The notes beneath the pieces were generated by a model. It saw only the letters and a list, made by a program, of their open reading frames with translations. It was not told the DNA's origin and did not search any database. A stretch of DNA of 64,000 nucleotides from Phaeosaccion multiseriatum (taxonomy: Eukaryota; Ochrophyta, other classes), in assembly GCA_965112735.1 (NCBI GenBank), contig OZ218950.1, positions 7,006,001 to 7,070,000 on the forward strand, read 5' to 3'. The translations under genes were made by a program, and so were the position numbers. This document shows positions 14,397 to 26,107 of this stretch, piece by piece (the stretch's first letter is position 1; each line of letters opens with the position of its first letter).

Positions 14397-16672
14397 GCTG
14401 TGATTCTGCTTCCGCTCCGCGTCTCTCTCTCTGCTGCTGCCTGCCTGCCTGCCTGCCCATCTGTGTCTGTGCCTAACGTACTCTGTTGCTATTGCTCTTA
14501 CGTCAGGCCATGGCGTTTCTGGACGCGGTGTCGGGTAACATGGGCATGTCTCAGAGCTCTGAGCACCGCCTCATCGACTCCAGCCTCAGGGAAATCATCG
14601 CCAACACCAAGGAGGTTAGTTTGAGCTTCAGTGTATTAGATTTGATGTATATCCAATACAACCATGAGTGGAAGCCAGGGCACGGTTGGATCCTCCTGAG
14701 TCTTCAGACGCTGTTCCTTGTTGGAGGATAGCAAGCACAGAAGCTTCGATATCGACTTCATTTATGGTGTTCGATTGAAAACTGAAAACTGAAAACTGTA
14801 TCCAATAGCAGTCAGTCCATGATTTGTGGGGTGGAGTAGAGTGGGGGGGGGGGCTACATCTGCATCGTGAACGAAGTAAGGAAGAAAGGAAGAAAGTGGA
14901 GGTGTTGGGTGGACCATTCTCATCGTATAATCCGCTCATAGCCCCCTCCCCCCCCCTCCCCCTTCGCCCCCCTCCCTCCCCTGTCTTCTGCCCTCCCTTC
15001 TCCTCTTACTCAGAACATTGAGTCCCTCCAGCGGCAGTGCGACGACCTGGTGGCTGACGAGAAGGTGAGACACACGAGGGAGCGGAGTCCACACTCAGTC
15101 AGTCTTGCAAGTGTGAGAGGGAATAGCTCGTGGCCCTCCTCTCCCCTTCGCTGACATCTCCCCCCCCTCTCCCCTTCGCTGACCCCTCTTCTCCCTCTCT
15201 CATTTGCTCACTCACCCCTCTCTCCCCATTCCTTGCTGACTTATCCTCTCTCCCTCTCTCCTCTGTTGACTTCCCCTCTGTTCTCTCTCTCAGGCTCTCT
15301 CCGCCCGGATGAAGAAGCGGCAAGCCGAGCTGGAGAGGAACGAGAAGAGACTCAAGTCCCTGGCCACGCACCGCCCTGCCTTCGCAGACGAGTTCGACAA
15401 GCTCGAGGGGGAGCTCGGGCGCTACTACGAGGTGAGATTGGGCAGTTGGTGATACAGCGGCAGCTGGTGATACAGCAGCGCCAAAAGTAGGAGTAGAGGT
15501 ACCTCCTCCTCCTCCTCCTCCTCCTCCTTGATAAACACCTGACTGCGAATCAATCCTTTCCTGCCCCACTCACTCACACACACAATCTACCGCCAACAGG
15601 TGTACATGGAACGATTACGCAACCTGGACTACCTCGAGCACGAGCTAGAGAAGTACAACAAGGCGGAGGACAGAGAGAAGGAGGAGTACGATAAGAAGAG
15701 GAACCGCATCGCCGTGCGCATTCGCAAGAACGAGCTCAAAGATTTCATTGGAAGAGAGCCCGAGGAGGTGGAGGAGGGCATGGCGCAGCTCCGGGGCAGT
15801 CGGCAGCAGCAGCAGGGAGGGGGAAGCAGGGGAGGATCCGGCGGCGGCGAGCGAGTGTCTTCCCGAGGGGGAGGTAACGGTACAGGAGGAGGAGTTCGTG
15901 GGAATAGCAGGGGGAACCGCAGTGGGGGCGGGGGAGGCAGGGATGCCGGTGGAGCAGGCTGGAAGGGGGGAGAGAGGGGGGGCAGCGGTGGTAGAGGAGG
16001 GGATAGGGGCAAAGTGGAGGGCGGAGGTGGCAAGAAGCGGCTGGAAGACGACAATGACGACTCGAGTAGATCTTCGAGTGACGTCAGCGGCAGCGATCTG
16101 CAGGATGAGGACTCGGCCAGCTCCAGCAGCGACGAGGTGAGTCAGTCAGGCACCAGGTACAGGGTGAGGCAGGTAGGAGCAGGCAGCATGTAAGGACAGT
16201 AGGTATATTGCCTCTGTTTAGCGGCACTCGCGGTAGTGGGAGGGGGGAGGGAGTGCGAGGGAGGAAGGAGAGAGTCATCTGCACGCGACGCCTTAGGGAC
16301 TGCCCCTCCTTGTTCCTGCTTGGTGCTGGTGTGGGCGAGTGTGCGTGCGTGCGTGCATGCGTGCGTGGGTGCGTGGGTGCATGCGTGCGTGGGTGCGTGC
16401 GTGGGTGGGTGGGTGGGTGGGTGGTGGCCTCTGTCCTGCCTGTCCATGCTCATATCCCTCTCTTTCCCGTCCACACTCCTCCCTCTGTTACGTCACATGT
16501 TGCCCTTTTCGTTGTTGTTTGTTGCCTTACCTGCTCTACCCTCCTCTCCCAGGAGCTGAGCCTCAACGGGTCGGAGGAGAGTGAGAGTCTCATCGACGAC
16601 GACGAAGACGAATCCTCGGGAGGGGAGGCCTCGGGCTCAGACAGCAACAGCGCCGACTCGGAGGCCTTTTGA
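12634..16672 (+). CDS. CLUAP1: Intraflagellar transport protein 38 (CLUAP1/DYF-3/qilin)
   Basis: IFT-B subunit needed to build cilia and flagella. Exons are 12634–12655, 12946–13081, 13486–13738, 14151–14261, 14507–14614, 15014–15064, 15294–15431, 15600–16136 and 16553–16672, joining in phase to 491 residues. The start MSFRELR joins [16 protein letters not shown], which with NFRTPNF is the family signature (calponin-homology-like N-terminus). [11 protein letters not shown] and [12 protein letters not shown] follow, then a coiled coil ([26 protein letters not shown]), and an acidic Ser/Asp-rich tail as in animal CLUAP1. A Gly/Arg-rich insert follows the coiled coil (about residues 330–420). 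Eight introns are present; the one after 14261 starts with GC instead of GT. Identity is firm. Confidence 0.93.
14035..14128. repeat. (CATA)n microsatellite
   Basis: About 23 CATA units in the CLUAP1 intron 13739–14150, followed by a short CA tract and the acceptor CAG. A (CT)n tract at about 14355–14392 lies in the next intron. Confidence 0.92.
15442..15480 (+). repeat. Dispersed 21-bp element, two tandem copies in an intron
   Basis: Two head-to-tail copies of GCAGTTGGTGATACAGC-type sequence, 10 bp after the 5' splice site of a CLUAP1 intron. Related copies lie near 22046, 25709, 26281, 36214, 36781, 51898, 52948, 53082 and 56808. Confidence 0.75.
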
Positions 16673-16751
16673 GGGGATTCGGAGGGCGTTCTAGTGGATT
16701 CAGAGGCTCTTTGAGGGGATTCGGAGGTACTTCTGGTGGATTCAGAGGCTC
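16668..16751 (+). repeat. 42-bp tandem duplication across the CLUAP1 stop codon
   Basis: Two 42-bp copies beginning TTTGAGGGGATTCGGAGG (16668–16709 and 16710–16751), differing at a few bases. The first overlaps the TGA stop codon (16670–16672); the second lies in the 3' UTR. Confidence 0.8.
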
Positions 16752-16806
16752 TCCGGCAAGTATCCTACCCTCCCCCACTGCTCGGAAACATGCGACAAGG
16801 GGGCAG

Positions 16807-16839
<33 letters not shown>

Positions 16840-17919
16840 GGGGGAGGGCCGAGGGCCGAGGGCCGAGGGCCGGCCAGAGGACGAAGCCGGCATGGAGAGT
16901 AGGACAACAGCGAGACAGAGGGGCCCCAGCGGGACCGACTTGGGCATCCCTTCTCGTAGTGGTGATGTATCGTCATCTGAGCATAGAGCAACAGGGGGGT
17001 TGGTTATACGAGAGTATGGCGCCGCCTTTCGCCTAGCTCGCTCTCGAAAATGACACGGAAGGAGTCCCACAATCTCCTCTCCGTCCTAAAGCGACCCGTA
17101 ATTTGTAATTTCATAATGTACGTCTCTTCTCATTTTTAATTATAAATTTCTTTTTCAATTAAAAAAAATGAAATGAGCACGCCGTCCCTCAGTGAGCCTC
17201 GACCAAATCTCTCTCTCTCGTCCAGTCTGAACTCCCCTTTCTATTTCCCCACCACACACTTTCCCTCTTTCTTCTTCTTTCTCTTTAGCCTTTCTACTAC
17301 ACTTAACGCACGGTATCCCAGTGCTGGGCGTTGAAAAGCTTACCTGAGCAATATTTCTTTCCTCAGAGTCCTCTCCGCACCTTCTTCTTCTTCTTCTTCT
17401 TCTTCTTCTTCTTCTTTTCTTCTTCTTCTTCCTCTCCACATCTTAACACCCCTACCCCCTTCCCCTTCCGTCTCCTCACCCCCCCCTCCCATACCTAACA
17501 TACGTATCAAGCCTGAATCGCTCTCTCAGAAAAAAGAGGGAAGTGCATCCTTTCGACTACACAATCCCTTCCCTCCTGTGGCAACTCCCCCCCCCCCTTC
17601 CCTCTCCTCCTCCTCCTCCTCCTCCTCCTCCTCCTCCTCCTCCCCTTCCGTCTTCTCTTCACAACGCAGTCACACGCCCACCACCCACACATCCACAAAT
17701 CCACACACATACGGACGCAGACACAGGTCTGTGAGGCAATCACCTCGCCACCTCGCGCCCACCCTCGCGGGCCCCCCCCCCCCCCCCCGCGCACATGCAG
17801 TCATATCCTTCGCCATTTCGCTAGTGCCAAAAGCAAACAGACGAATGAGTGGAAAGGCCCCTTCGCAGGTCAGTCTAAAAGCAAGCCGACGAAAGAAATG
17901 AAATGAATCAATCAATCAA
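16752..17919. other. Convergent 3' region of CLUAP1 and the LRR gene
   Basis: No gene recognised. The AT-rich stretch at 17097–17170 is the best candidate for polyadenylation signals of CLUAP1. There are also a (GA)n and G-run (16806–16842), (CTT)n (17382–17416), (CTC)n (17602–17643) and a C-run (about 17772–17788). Confidence 0.55.
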
Positions 17920-19590
17920 TCAAAAGATGCTCTCCGTGAGCACTCCAGGGTGCTGGCGTTTGAAGGCCGCCGTGGCTTCTTCCGTGAGTCTGTCGCACCA
18001 CCGCACCTCGAGCGTCGCCAAGCCTTTGTGAAGAGCCAACGTGTCCAGGACCGAGTCCTCCACCAGCTTGCAGTGCGAGAGGTCCAGCTTCTCCAGCTTG
18101 GGGCAGACCGCAGCGATGGCGCGGATGCCCACCACGTCCACCTTGGTGCCCAGCAGGCAGAGACGGGTGAGCGACGCGCAGCAGCGGTTGACCGGCCTGT
18201 CGTGGTTCAGCGCGGCTGGCCTCCTTCTGCCGCCGCTACTGCTCCTACTACCAGCAGCAGCAGCAGCAGTTGCGTTCCTGCTACGTGGGCCAGTCACCTC
18301 GGCGATCGCCTCCAAGGCTGCCGAGGTCACATCGGGGCAGATGGACACATCCAGATCTGCCAGCAGGGGCATGGCCTGAGCCAGCGCCGCCACCGAGCGA
18401 TCCGTCACCCCCAGCGCGTTCCAGGCGAGGTTGAGCTTGGTAATGTTGGTGAGGCTGACCAGTTGCAGCACGTCCTCCTCTGTCACCTTCTCCTTGTCGC
18501 TGCTCGTGCTCTGGCTAATGTCCAGGCTTGTCAGCCTCGTGAGCCTGGCCAAGTCGCGTAGCACAGCCCCCTGGACCCCCACTCCCCGCAGGTTGAGTCG
18601 CTGCAGCGAGGAAGCGGTGGCCATGAGAGACTGCCCGACCTGCATGCCCAGCGAGCGGCAGAACCGCAGATTCAGCACCTCCACGTGACTAAAGCTGGAC
18701 AGTACCTTGCTGAGCTGTTGGTCAGTGATGGCTTTGCGGCTGATGTCAAGGTCCTTGACGGCTTCGCAGCCGATGCGGTTGACCCGTTTGGACACGAGCC
18801 GCAGCTTGGACGCCACGACGAGGCTGTCAAGGTACCCACTAAAGAGGAATAGGGCGATTGCATCGTCGGGAAGGCCTGCAATATTAAGCACATCATCTTC
18901 CCCCCTCCACTCCGCTGCTGCTGCTGCCGCCGCTGCTGCGGCGAGTTGAGCTTCATCTGCTCTTGGGTGCACTGGGGGGGCAGGGCCTTGCTGCTTTAGT
19001 GCAGCGAACAGGGAAGTCTTCATGTCGCCATATGGCGAAGGGCCTTGACACTTTAGTTGATCCCACTGCGCCTCGGATACGGTGGTCTTCATGTCGACGG
19101 CGTCCGGTTCGTGCGCCCGGGAGCCGGTGGTGGCCGCAGCAGTTTGATTATATCGTGCAGCATTCCTCAGCGGAGGGTGGTTGCTTTCCCACTCGTCCAT
19201 GGTGTAGTTGCGTCCTCTCTTTGCTTGAAGCGGCCTAGCGGCTGGATCCGCCGTGAGCGCCATATTTGTCACGGGCCGTTGGTCGGGGTGTCGTCGAGCA
19301 CCACGGGTACAGTCTTTTTTCGCACAAGCCGGGGCCCCCATGTTTGCCGTCTCTTCCACCGCCCCCTTTCCTTCCTCATGCGCTATTTCGAGACCCAAAC
19401 ACTTCTCTAATAGCTGACTTGCTTCGCTTACTCTCTCCAACGTAGACGATACGTTTAAGGATTTCCCCCCCCCCCCCCTTTGCCTCGGTATTCCCAGCCC
19501 TTGCCCCGTTACGCCTCGTGCTTCCGACAGCGGCGGTGCTGCTGCTACTGTTACTGCTGCTGTTGCTTCCGGTCCTGGCCCTCTTCTCAT
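17920..19590 (-). CDS. F-box-like leucine-rich repeat protein
   Basis: Single open frame of about 556 residues from the ATG at 19590. The N-terminal 230 residues are low complexity with an Ala run. An F-box-like segment follows (GLPDDAIALFLFSGYLDSL, then KLRLVSKRVNRIG), and then about nine leucine-rich repeats of the cysteine-containing (AMN1/FBXL) class: LDISRKAITDQQL, VLNLRFCRSL, RLNLRGVGV, SLDISQS, KLNLAWNALG, DLDVSICPDV, RLCLLGTKVD, KLDLSHCKLV and LEVRWCDRLT. By family it could be a substrate receptor of an SCF ubiquitin ligase, but that is inference. The true N-terminus is uncertain: another frame starting at 19609 (MDREKRYEKRARTG) runs into a G14 homopolymer (19465–19478) and may be the real start joined by an intron or a sequencing slip. 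Confidence 0.78.
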   Translation of the reverse strand: MRRGPGPEATAAVTVAAAPPLSEARGVTGQGLGIPRQRGGGGKSLNVSSTLERVSEASQLLEKCLGLEIAHEEGKGAVEETANMGAPACAKKDCTRGARRHPDQRPVTNMALTADPAARPLQAKRGRNYTMDEWESNHPPLRNAARYNQTAAATTGSRAHEPDAVDMKTTVSEAQWDQLKCQGPSPYGDMKTSLFAALKQQGPAPPVHPRADEAQLAAAAAAAAAAEWRGEDDVLNIAGLPDDAIALFLFSGYLDSLVVASKLRLVSKRVNRIGCEAVKDLDISRKAITDQQLSKVLSSFSHVEVLNLRFCRSLGMQVGQSLMATASSLQRLNLRGVGVQGAVLRDLARLTRLTSLDISQSTSSDKEKVTEEDVLQLVSLTNITKLNLAWNALGVTDRSVAALAQAMPLLADLDVSICPDVTSAALEAIAEVTGPRSRNATAAAAAGSRSSSGGRRRPAALNHDRPVNRCCASLTRLCLLGTKVDVVGIRAIAAVCPKLEKLDLSHCKLVEDSVLDTLALHKGLATLEVRWCDRLTEEATAAFKRQHPGVLTESIF

Positions 19591-19609
19591 AGCGCTTCTC
19601 TCTATCCAT

Positions 19610-20330
19610 TTCAAAGGTGATGTTTTGGGAGTGGGGGGGGTGCTGACCGGGCCATCGCATGAAACGCAAACTTTTTCTTATCTCCCCCAACTGCCTCTTT
19701 CTCTCTCGTACAGTACATGTTGTTTGCCTACAGGGAGATAGTGATGCATGATGCTTTAAGGCAGCAGTAAGGGCAACGGAAGTAGGGGAGGTAGACGTGA
19801 AATCGCAGAGTGATATAAAAGGCTTTCTTCCTCTTCTCCAAAGGGTGAGTCCAGTCAGTCCACTTCTCTTCAGAGGATCTCAGAGGGCCTCTTGCCGATG
19901 AAAACGGCTGTATCCGCCTTTATTCTACATATTCCGTGCAGCATCTCGCTGCCTCGTCATGAAGTCAATCGCGGGCTTCTGTTGATGCAGTAGTGGGTCG
20001 TCTCGGAAGGAGCGGTTGGTCATTTTCCACGCGTATTCGCTTTCCTGCTGAGCGCTTTCCTGCTATGCAGCAGCACCAGCACTGCTACGCTGACTTTGAT
20101 TTCCGCTTTCTGATACATTTTGAAGACTGGAGATGAGTCTTGCTTGCCCTTACTTGCCTCCTGCTGCTGCCACGCGCCGCCAACCCTCCTCGATTGCCTA
20201 CAGGCAGCAGGCAGTGCTCTGAGAGGGAGTGACCTGCCTTGCTTTCTGTCTCTGTAAGCCTCCAAGAGATCACGAAGTAAACTAGCCGGCTGGGGGCCTG
20301 TCCCAGAGGCCGGCCGCCTGGCGACCCAGG
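19610..20330. promoter_or_regulatory. Divergent intergenic region (LRR gene / coiled-coil gene)
   Basis: About 720 bp between two genes pointing away from each other, so both promoters must lie here. No core promoter motif, microsatellite or conserved box could be assigned. Confidence 0.4.
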
Positions 20331-23300
20331 ATGGAGAAGGAGAACCAGATGCTGCCGGTGGGTAGAAGTCCTGCGAGTGCCAAGGGCGAGAACGCGTCGC
20401 CCCGTAACATGACTCCAGGGAATACGACGCCCGGGAGGTGCAACCCTGCCGACCAGCACCCGCTAGCAACCCCGCCGTTCACTGTCTGCATGGATCAGCC
20501 CTCTCCTCGCCCCTCCTCGTCTCGAAAGCTGGGCAGCGGAGCACGAGGAAGGGCACGTAGGGGGACGCCGGGTACCGTGCCATCACCAGTGGGAGCAGTG
20601 ACGAGGACGCCTCTATCATCGGCACCTACCAACGCTATCGTACAGAGAGAGGGAGAGTCAGGCTCCTCCCCGCCCCCCTCCAACCTGAGTATCCTGAGCC
20701 CCAAGAAGCTCGCTCGCCTCGCCGCCAAGGTGGAGTCCCTGGACATTAGCAACTCCATCCTCCGCGAGGAGAAGGACAATGTCCTGGAGGAGCTGTCCCT
20801 GCGCGAGGCCGAGCTGCGGCAGCAGGAGGGCGCGGTGGCGGTCCTGCAGCAGCAGCTCGGAGACGCTGAGGCACATATCGAGACCCTCTCTCAGGACGTG
20901 GCGGCAGCTCGGCAGTCAGTCAGGGACTCGCACAGCGCCATGGAGGTTGCTGTGGGGGAGGCCGTGGAGCACGAGAAGAGGGAGACGCACGAGCAGGTAA
21001 GCCTCTCTCTCTCTTTCTCTGTGCGTGTGAGCGCGTTCTTGTGTGTGTGTGGGGGGGGAGGGGGGCCGCGTGCTTCGCCTATGTGCTTTTTACCTTTTTT
21101 TTTTCCCCTCGCTATCTGCTGTGTTGTCTTTGTATCGCCTCGTCCCCTTCCTTCGCTCTCTCTTATCGCCGCTCCGCCCGCCTCCGCCCGTTACAGCTCT
21201 GCGCCGTGAAGCGCCAAGTCACCGACCTGCAGACAGACGCGGCCTCGCGAGAGACTCAGCTCCAAGAGGCCATCCTTGCGGCGGTGGCAGAGGCACAGAT
21301 CGAACAGGACAGACTGACGGCCGCCCATGAGGAGAAGATGGCGGAGTTAGAGAGCGATTTGAGGACGCTGCATCGGAGGAAGCAGGAGGAGGCGGAGGAG
21401 TGGAGGAGGAGGTACAGCGAGGCGGTGGAGGCGCGCAAGTGCGTGGAGAGCCGCCTCACTAAGGTGAGTTGAGTGAGTGAGTGAGTGAGTGAGTGTGTGA
21501 GTGAGTTGGATTGAGTGGAGTGTGGAGTGGAGTAGTACGGGGCGTTCAAGTGGTGCAAAGGGAGGGCTGGGCGAAGGAGAGGAGTCCGCGGAAGAGAGGG
21601 CGAGGTGGAACGGGGCTGGAGCTGCTGCTAATCAAGACAAAACCCCAAGCGTTTCTCGACACCTCTCGTCGCCCTCGCCTCGCGCAATCATTGTTTTGCT
21701 CTTACTTCTCTCCCTGCTCCCTCCCTCCGTCTCTCGCGGCATGGGGACAAACGGCGTGTCGACGCATCGATACATCCCCTCCCTTGCGTCCCCCCCACAA
21801 TGTTCAATCAGATCTGCGAGACTGAGGAGCTTCTCACCAAGACGAGCGAGCAGCAGTCCGTTCTCACCGAGGCTCTACAGCGCGCCACCACTTTACTCAC
21901 AAACGCCCCGCAGGCTTCGGTCGTCCGCGAAGTAGCAGCAGCGACGCTAGCGGAGCGACACACAGAGGCACTCGCCTCCTGTCCAAACTGCAACAGAAGG
22001 GTCGGAAGCAAGGCGGGATGCGAGCAAGGCCCTCAACAGATAGCTGCAGCAGTTGGTGATGCAGCAGTTGATGAGATGGCAGCAGAGGAGGAGCAAGAGG
22101 AGGAGGAGGACGTTCAAGTCAAGCACGTGCTCTCCGCCCTCGTGAGCGAGGTGGAGGTGCGCGGACTCCGAGCCTGCGTGTCTGAACTGCAGCACGAGTT
22201 GAGATCAGGGAGGGAGAGCCTCGCTGTGTCCAGCGTCGAGATGACACGGCTCAGAGAGTTCGGCGGACACGAGGGGAGGGTATTCAAGCAAGAGGCAGAG
22301 AGACTGGCGGAGAGACTGAGGGAGGTGGAGGTGGAGCTCGTTGAGAGCATGGGCGCGAGAGGAGAGGCCAGCGAGCAGGAGGCGCGAAGTCTGAGGGTGG
22401 GTTGGGGCCGATGCGCTTTGGTGCATGGGGGGAAAGGAGCTAAGATGGGTGGAGATCCTTCCCCCCCCCCCTTTTTTGTTTCCTTGTTGTCCTTCCGTCC
22501 GCCGTGGACCGGCGGTGTTGACTGCTTTTTACACCCCCACCTCACTTCTATTCTGCGCCGCCCCCCTCTCTCTCTCCCGTTGGCTTGTGTCTGTGGCATG
22601 CATCTGCCCTCCAACAGCGGGCCGCTCTTGAGCGAGAAGAAGAGATCGCTGCACTACGAAGGCAGTTGGAGGAGGAGTCCTCCGTTCGCAGGCAGCTCGA
22701 GGTCACTGTCGAGCTCTCGGAGATGGCCCTGGCAGCGGCTGAGGAGGAGAGCAATGAGGCGTCGTCGCCAGCTGCAGATGGTGGTGGTGTGCCTCATGCG
22801 AGGAGGAGGAGAAGGGCCTTCTCTAACGAGCAGCGTGAAAGTATTGTGGGGGGCAGAAGCAGCGGCGGTGGCTCGAGGTCCCCTGCTCGTCCTTCTCCTC
22901 GTCCCTCTCTCAACACCGTGTCCGAGGCAACCACGGTCACTGAGCTGACTGAACTGCAAGACGAGGTGGCGAGGAAAGCGGAGGAGATTGAACGGAGGGT
23001 GCAGGAGCTGTGCGCCAAGGAGGAACACATAGCAGAGCTGGAGGAGGCCGTTACAGAAAAGTCGAGAGAAACGGAGGATCTGCTCCTGCAGGTGGAGGAA
23101 CTGAAGGAAAGGATTGGTGCGAGAGAGATCGACGGGGAGGAGGGAGAGGAGGGTACCACCAGAAGCAGCAGCGACGAAGGGGAAGCGGAGCTACTATTTC
23201 TGGCCAAGGTGGAGGAGATAGAGGCGCTTAGAGAGCAGTTGGGCATGCTGGAGCAGAGGCAGCAGCAAGAAGACGAAGAGCGGGAGAGCCACTTAGAGTT

Positions 23301-25691
23301 CCTGGCTCAGGTGACGGAGGAAAACGAGACACTGAAGGAACAGCTCGAGGACGCAAGGAGGGAGCAGGAGGGGTTGAGGGAGACTAGCGAGATCCTGGAG
23401 GGTAGAGTTCGGGCGCTAGAGGGCGAGGTGGACGAGGCCAGGGGGATCCAAGTGCTGCTCAAGGGCCAAGCGGAGGAGATGGAGGAGAGAGACAGAGAGA
23501 GGGAGGACGCGGAGGAGAAGAATGCGCAGGAGAGGCAGGCGCTGCAGAAGGCACTTGACGACTTGCAGAGAAGTAAGTCAGACGAGGTGCAGGCGCTTGA
23601 AGCGCAGGTGAAGCAGCTAAGGGGGGAGCAGGAGGAGGTGGAGGGCGAGCTCAACCGGCGGGGGCAGCAGGAGACAGAGACAGGGGAGTCGTCTCAGCTG
23701 CTGCTGGACCGCAAGACGGCAGAGATCGTTGCTTTGAAGGGACAGCTTGAAGCCCTCAAGAGGAGTCAGGCGGAGCTCGATGCGAGTCTGCTCGAGGTGC
23801 TTGAGAAAAAGACGCATGAGAACGAGGCGCTCGTCGCCAAGCTGGAGGCGCTGGAGCACCAACATGCTGAGCAGCAGCAACGACAAGGCGAGGCAGCAGG
23901 GGAGGAGTCGGCCACGACAGCCGCCGAAGTGCAGCGAAGGGGGCAGGAGAATGAGGCCCTTCGGGGTCAGATCGAGGGCCTTCAGTCACAATTGGCGGTG
24001 CTGGAGAGGAGCAAGGCCGAGGCAGAGGAGGCAGAGGTGACTCAATTGGAGCTCATCGGGAGGCTCAGAGACGACAACTTGCAATTTGAAACTGTGCTGG
24101 AGGAGACGCGGAGCGAGCTTGGAGCCGAGGTGGCCCGGCTCACAGAGGCATCGAGGCAGAGCAGGGAGGAGGCACGAGAGGTTCGAGCGCAACTGCAGCA
24201 GAGAGAAGCAGAACTGGAGGAGGAAATGAACAGCAACAAGAAGAACGAGGGGAGCAGAGGGCAGCAGAACAGGGACGCCCTCACAGCCGAAGAGAAGCAG
24301 ATGGTGGCGGCTGCAGCGGCGAAGGAGGAGGAGATGGCCCAGATAGCCCGGCACCGGGACCAATTGGACAAGCAAAATGCCAAGTTACGGGTGGAGCTCG
24401 CCGCGGCCAAGCAGGCAAGGCAGCTTGAGCTGTCGCGAGCGGCGCAGGAGGCCGAGACGAAGGCCGCTGAGGTGGAGAGACGACACAGGGAGGAATTGGA
24501 GGAGAGGGAGGAGGAGGCCAGACAGGCGGACGAGCTGAGGAGGAGAGCGGAGGAGGAGAACAGCAGCACTAGAGAAGAGCACGAGAAGGCGATGGCGGCG
24601 TTGGCAGCGGAGGTGCAGGCAGAGCGAGTGGAGGCTGTGCGGATGGCAGTGGACGAGGCCGAGGAGAGGAGGAAAGAGATTGAACGGCTGCAGGGGGAGA
24701 TGGGGGGGGCGAAGGGCCAGCAGGAGGAGGAGGTGGAGAGGCTGCGAGCGGCCAACGAGCGCCTGGCGGAGGACCTCGACTCGGCCCAGGAGGAGGGAAG
24801 GAAGCAAGCAAGGCTGCTAGCCAAGACGAAAGAGTCTCTGGCAGAGACGAAGCAACGAGCTATAGCTTCTGCTGCAGCAGAACGGGAGCGAGAGCGAGAG
24901 AAGGAAGGGGGCGGGGTGCAGCTGGGTGGAGAAGAGGAGAAGAGGGCAGCAGACGACGCAGCAGCATTGATGCTGCCCCCTTTGAAGGACCTCTTGACGG
25001 ACGTTACAGCGAAAGTGCAAGTTGAGGATGAAAAGGCACTCAACGCCTCGCTGCGTGCTCAAGTGCGCTGTCTGGAGGTACAGGTGCAAGAGCTGAGGCA
25101 GGAGCTGCACAAGGAGAGGGACGAGGGGCAGGGGGAGGCGGGGGGCAGCAGAGGTGCGGCTGAGAGGGAGCTCGAAGTGCAGGAGTTGGTTATTCGGTTG
25201 GCCGAGACGCAGGCGAGGGTGCAAGCCGCAGAGGTGAGGGAGGAGGAGGACAAAGCCTGAGGGAGGAGGGAGGAGGGGAGGACTCGCTGGAAAGAATGCA
25301 GGAATGGCCTGCTTCTAACATCAACCAGTCACTTCATTTCCATGAGAGGAGGGGGGTGTTGTAGTCTGGTGCTCGTTTCCCGGTGGGGTGCTCTCGTACT
25401 CTCGTGCTCTCCCTCGCCGACTCTAGTATCTTGTATCCCGTATCCCCCCACTCTCGCCACCCCAACACACAGGAGCAGGCCCGGCGCGCTCGAACGGACG
25501 ACCTCCAGCTGCGGAAGTTCATGCTGCATTCCTTCTCAGCTCGGGCAGGGGCACGGGGTAGAGGGGCTTTGCATGGGACAGGGGAAGGGCCCCACCTATG
25601 GCTTGGGGCAGGGGCAAGAGAGGGGGAGGCAGGGGAGGCAGCGGCAGAGGCCAGAGAGATGCTTAAGCAGGCGCAGACCTCATACGTTTGA
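20331..25691 (+). CDS. Long coiled-coil protein, function unknown
   Basis: Exons 20331–20996, 21197–21463, 21812–22396, 22618–25233 and 25473–25691 join in phase to about 1,450 residues. The first 120 residues are Pro/Ser/Thr-rich and basic. From about residue 125 (SPKKLARLAAKVESLD) almost everything is Glu/Gln/Lys/Arg/Ala-rich heptad sequence typical of a long parallel coiled coil, broken by a short CPNCNRRVGSKAGC patch in exon 3 and a Ser/Arg/Pro patch near the start of exon 4. No motor, kinase or membrane domain is visible. Such proteins are commonly cytoskeletal, Golgi or centrosomal tethers, but no family was recognised. The last exon is a choice: reading through the donor at 25234 would stop at 25260, whereas the spliced form keeps heptads (EQARRARTDDLQLRKFM) for 73 more codons, which I prefer. 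Confidence 0.8.
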
Positions 25692-25708
25692 TGGCACTTG
25701 ATGGAACC

Positions 25709-25730
25709 GCAGCAGTTGGTGATACAGCGG
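25709..25730 (+). repeat. Dispersed 21-bp element, 3' flank copy
   Basis: GCAGCAGTTGGTGATACAGC followed by GG, 17 bp downstream of the coiled-coil gene stop codon. It agrees with the first unit of the intron copy at 15442. Confidence 0.75.
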
Positions 25731-26107
25731 ATGCAGCTGGAACGTGTGTGTGTGCGCGCGCATTTGTGTGTGTCGGGGGGGGGGGCGGGTGGAGCAAGAG
25801 GAGCAGCAGCATCGGGACAGGGGCGAATTCAGACCGACGGCTGGCAGGGAGTAGGTAGGAAGGAAGCTGTCAACTATTTGTTCGAAGGCCTGAAGTGATC
25901 TATTGTATTGAATTCCATTCCATCGTGTGCCCATTTATCTATAGCACTTTCGTCTGTGTTGATCCTATTTTTATATAAAAATGATGAGGATGTGATCTTG
26001 CGGTATCCATCTTCACGTCGCTCCATACCAAGCAATGCAAAACAAAGCAGCACTTATTGATCGTGTAGCAGCACATCAGCTACTCTCTCTCTCTCTCTCT
26101 CTCTCTC

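Noticed and set aside
25234-25260. Stop at 25258–25260 as the end of the coiled-coil gene
   Set aside because: A good GTGAGG donor precedes it and a matching-phase exon (25473–25691) continues the heptad pattern; kept only as an alternative.
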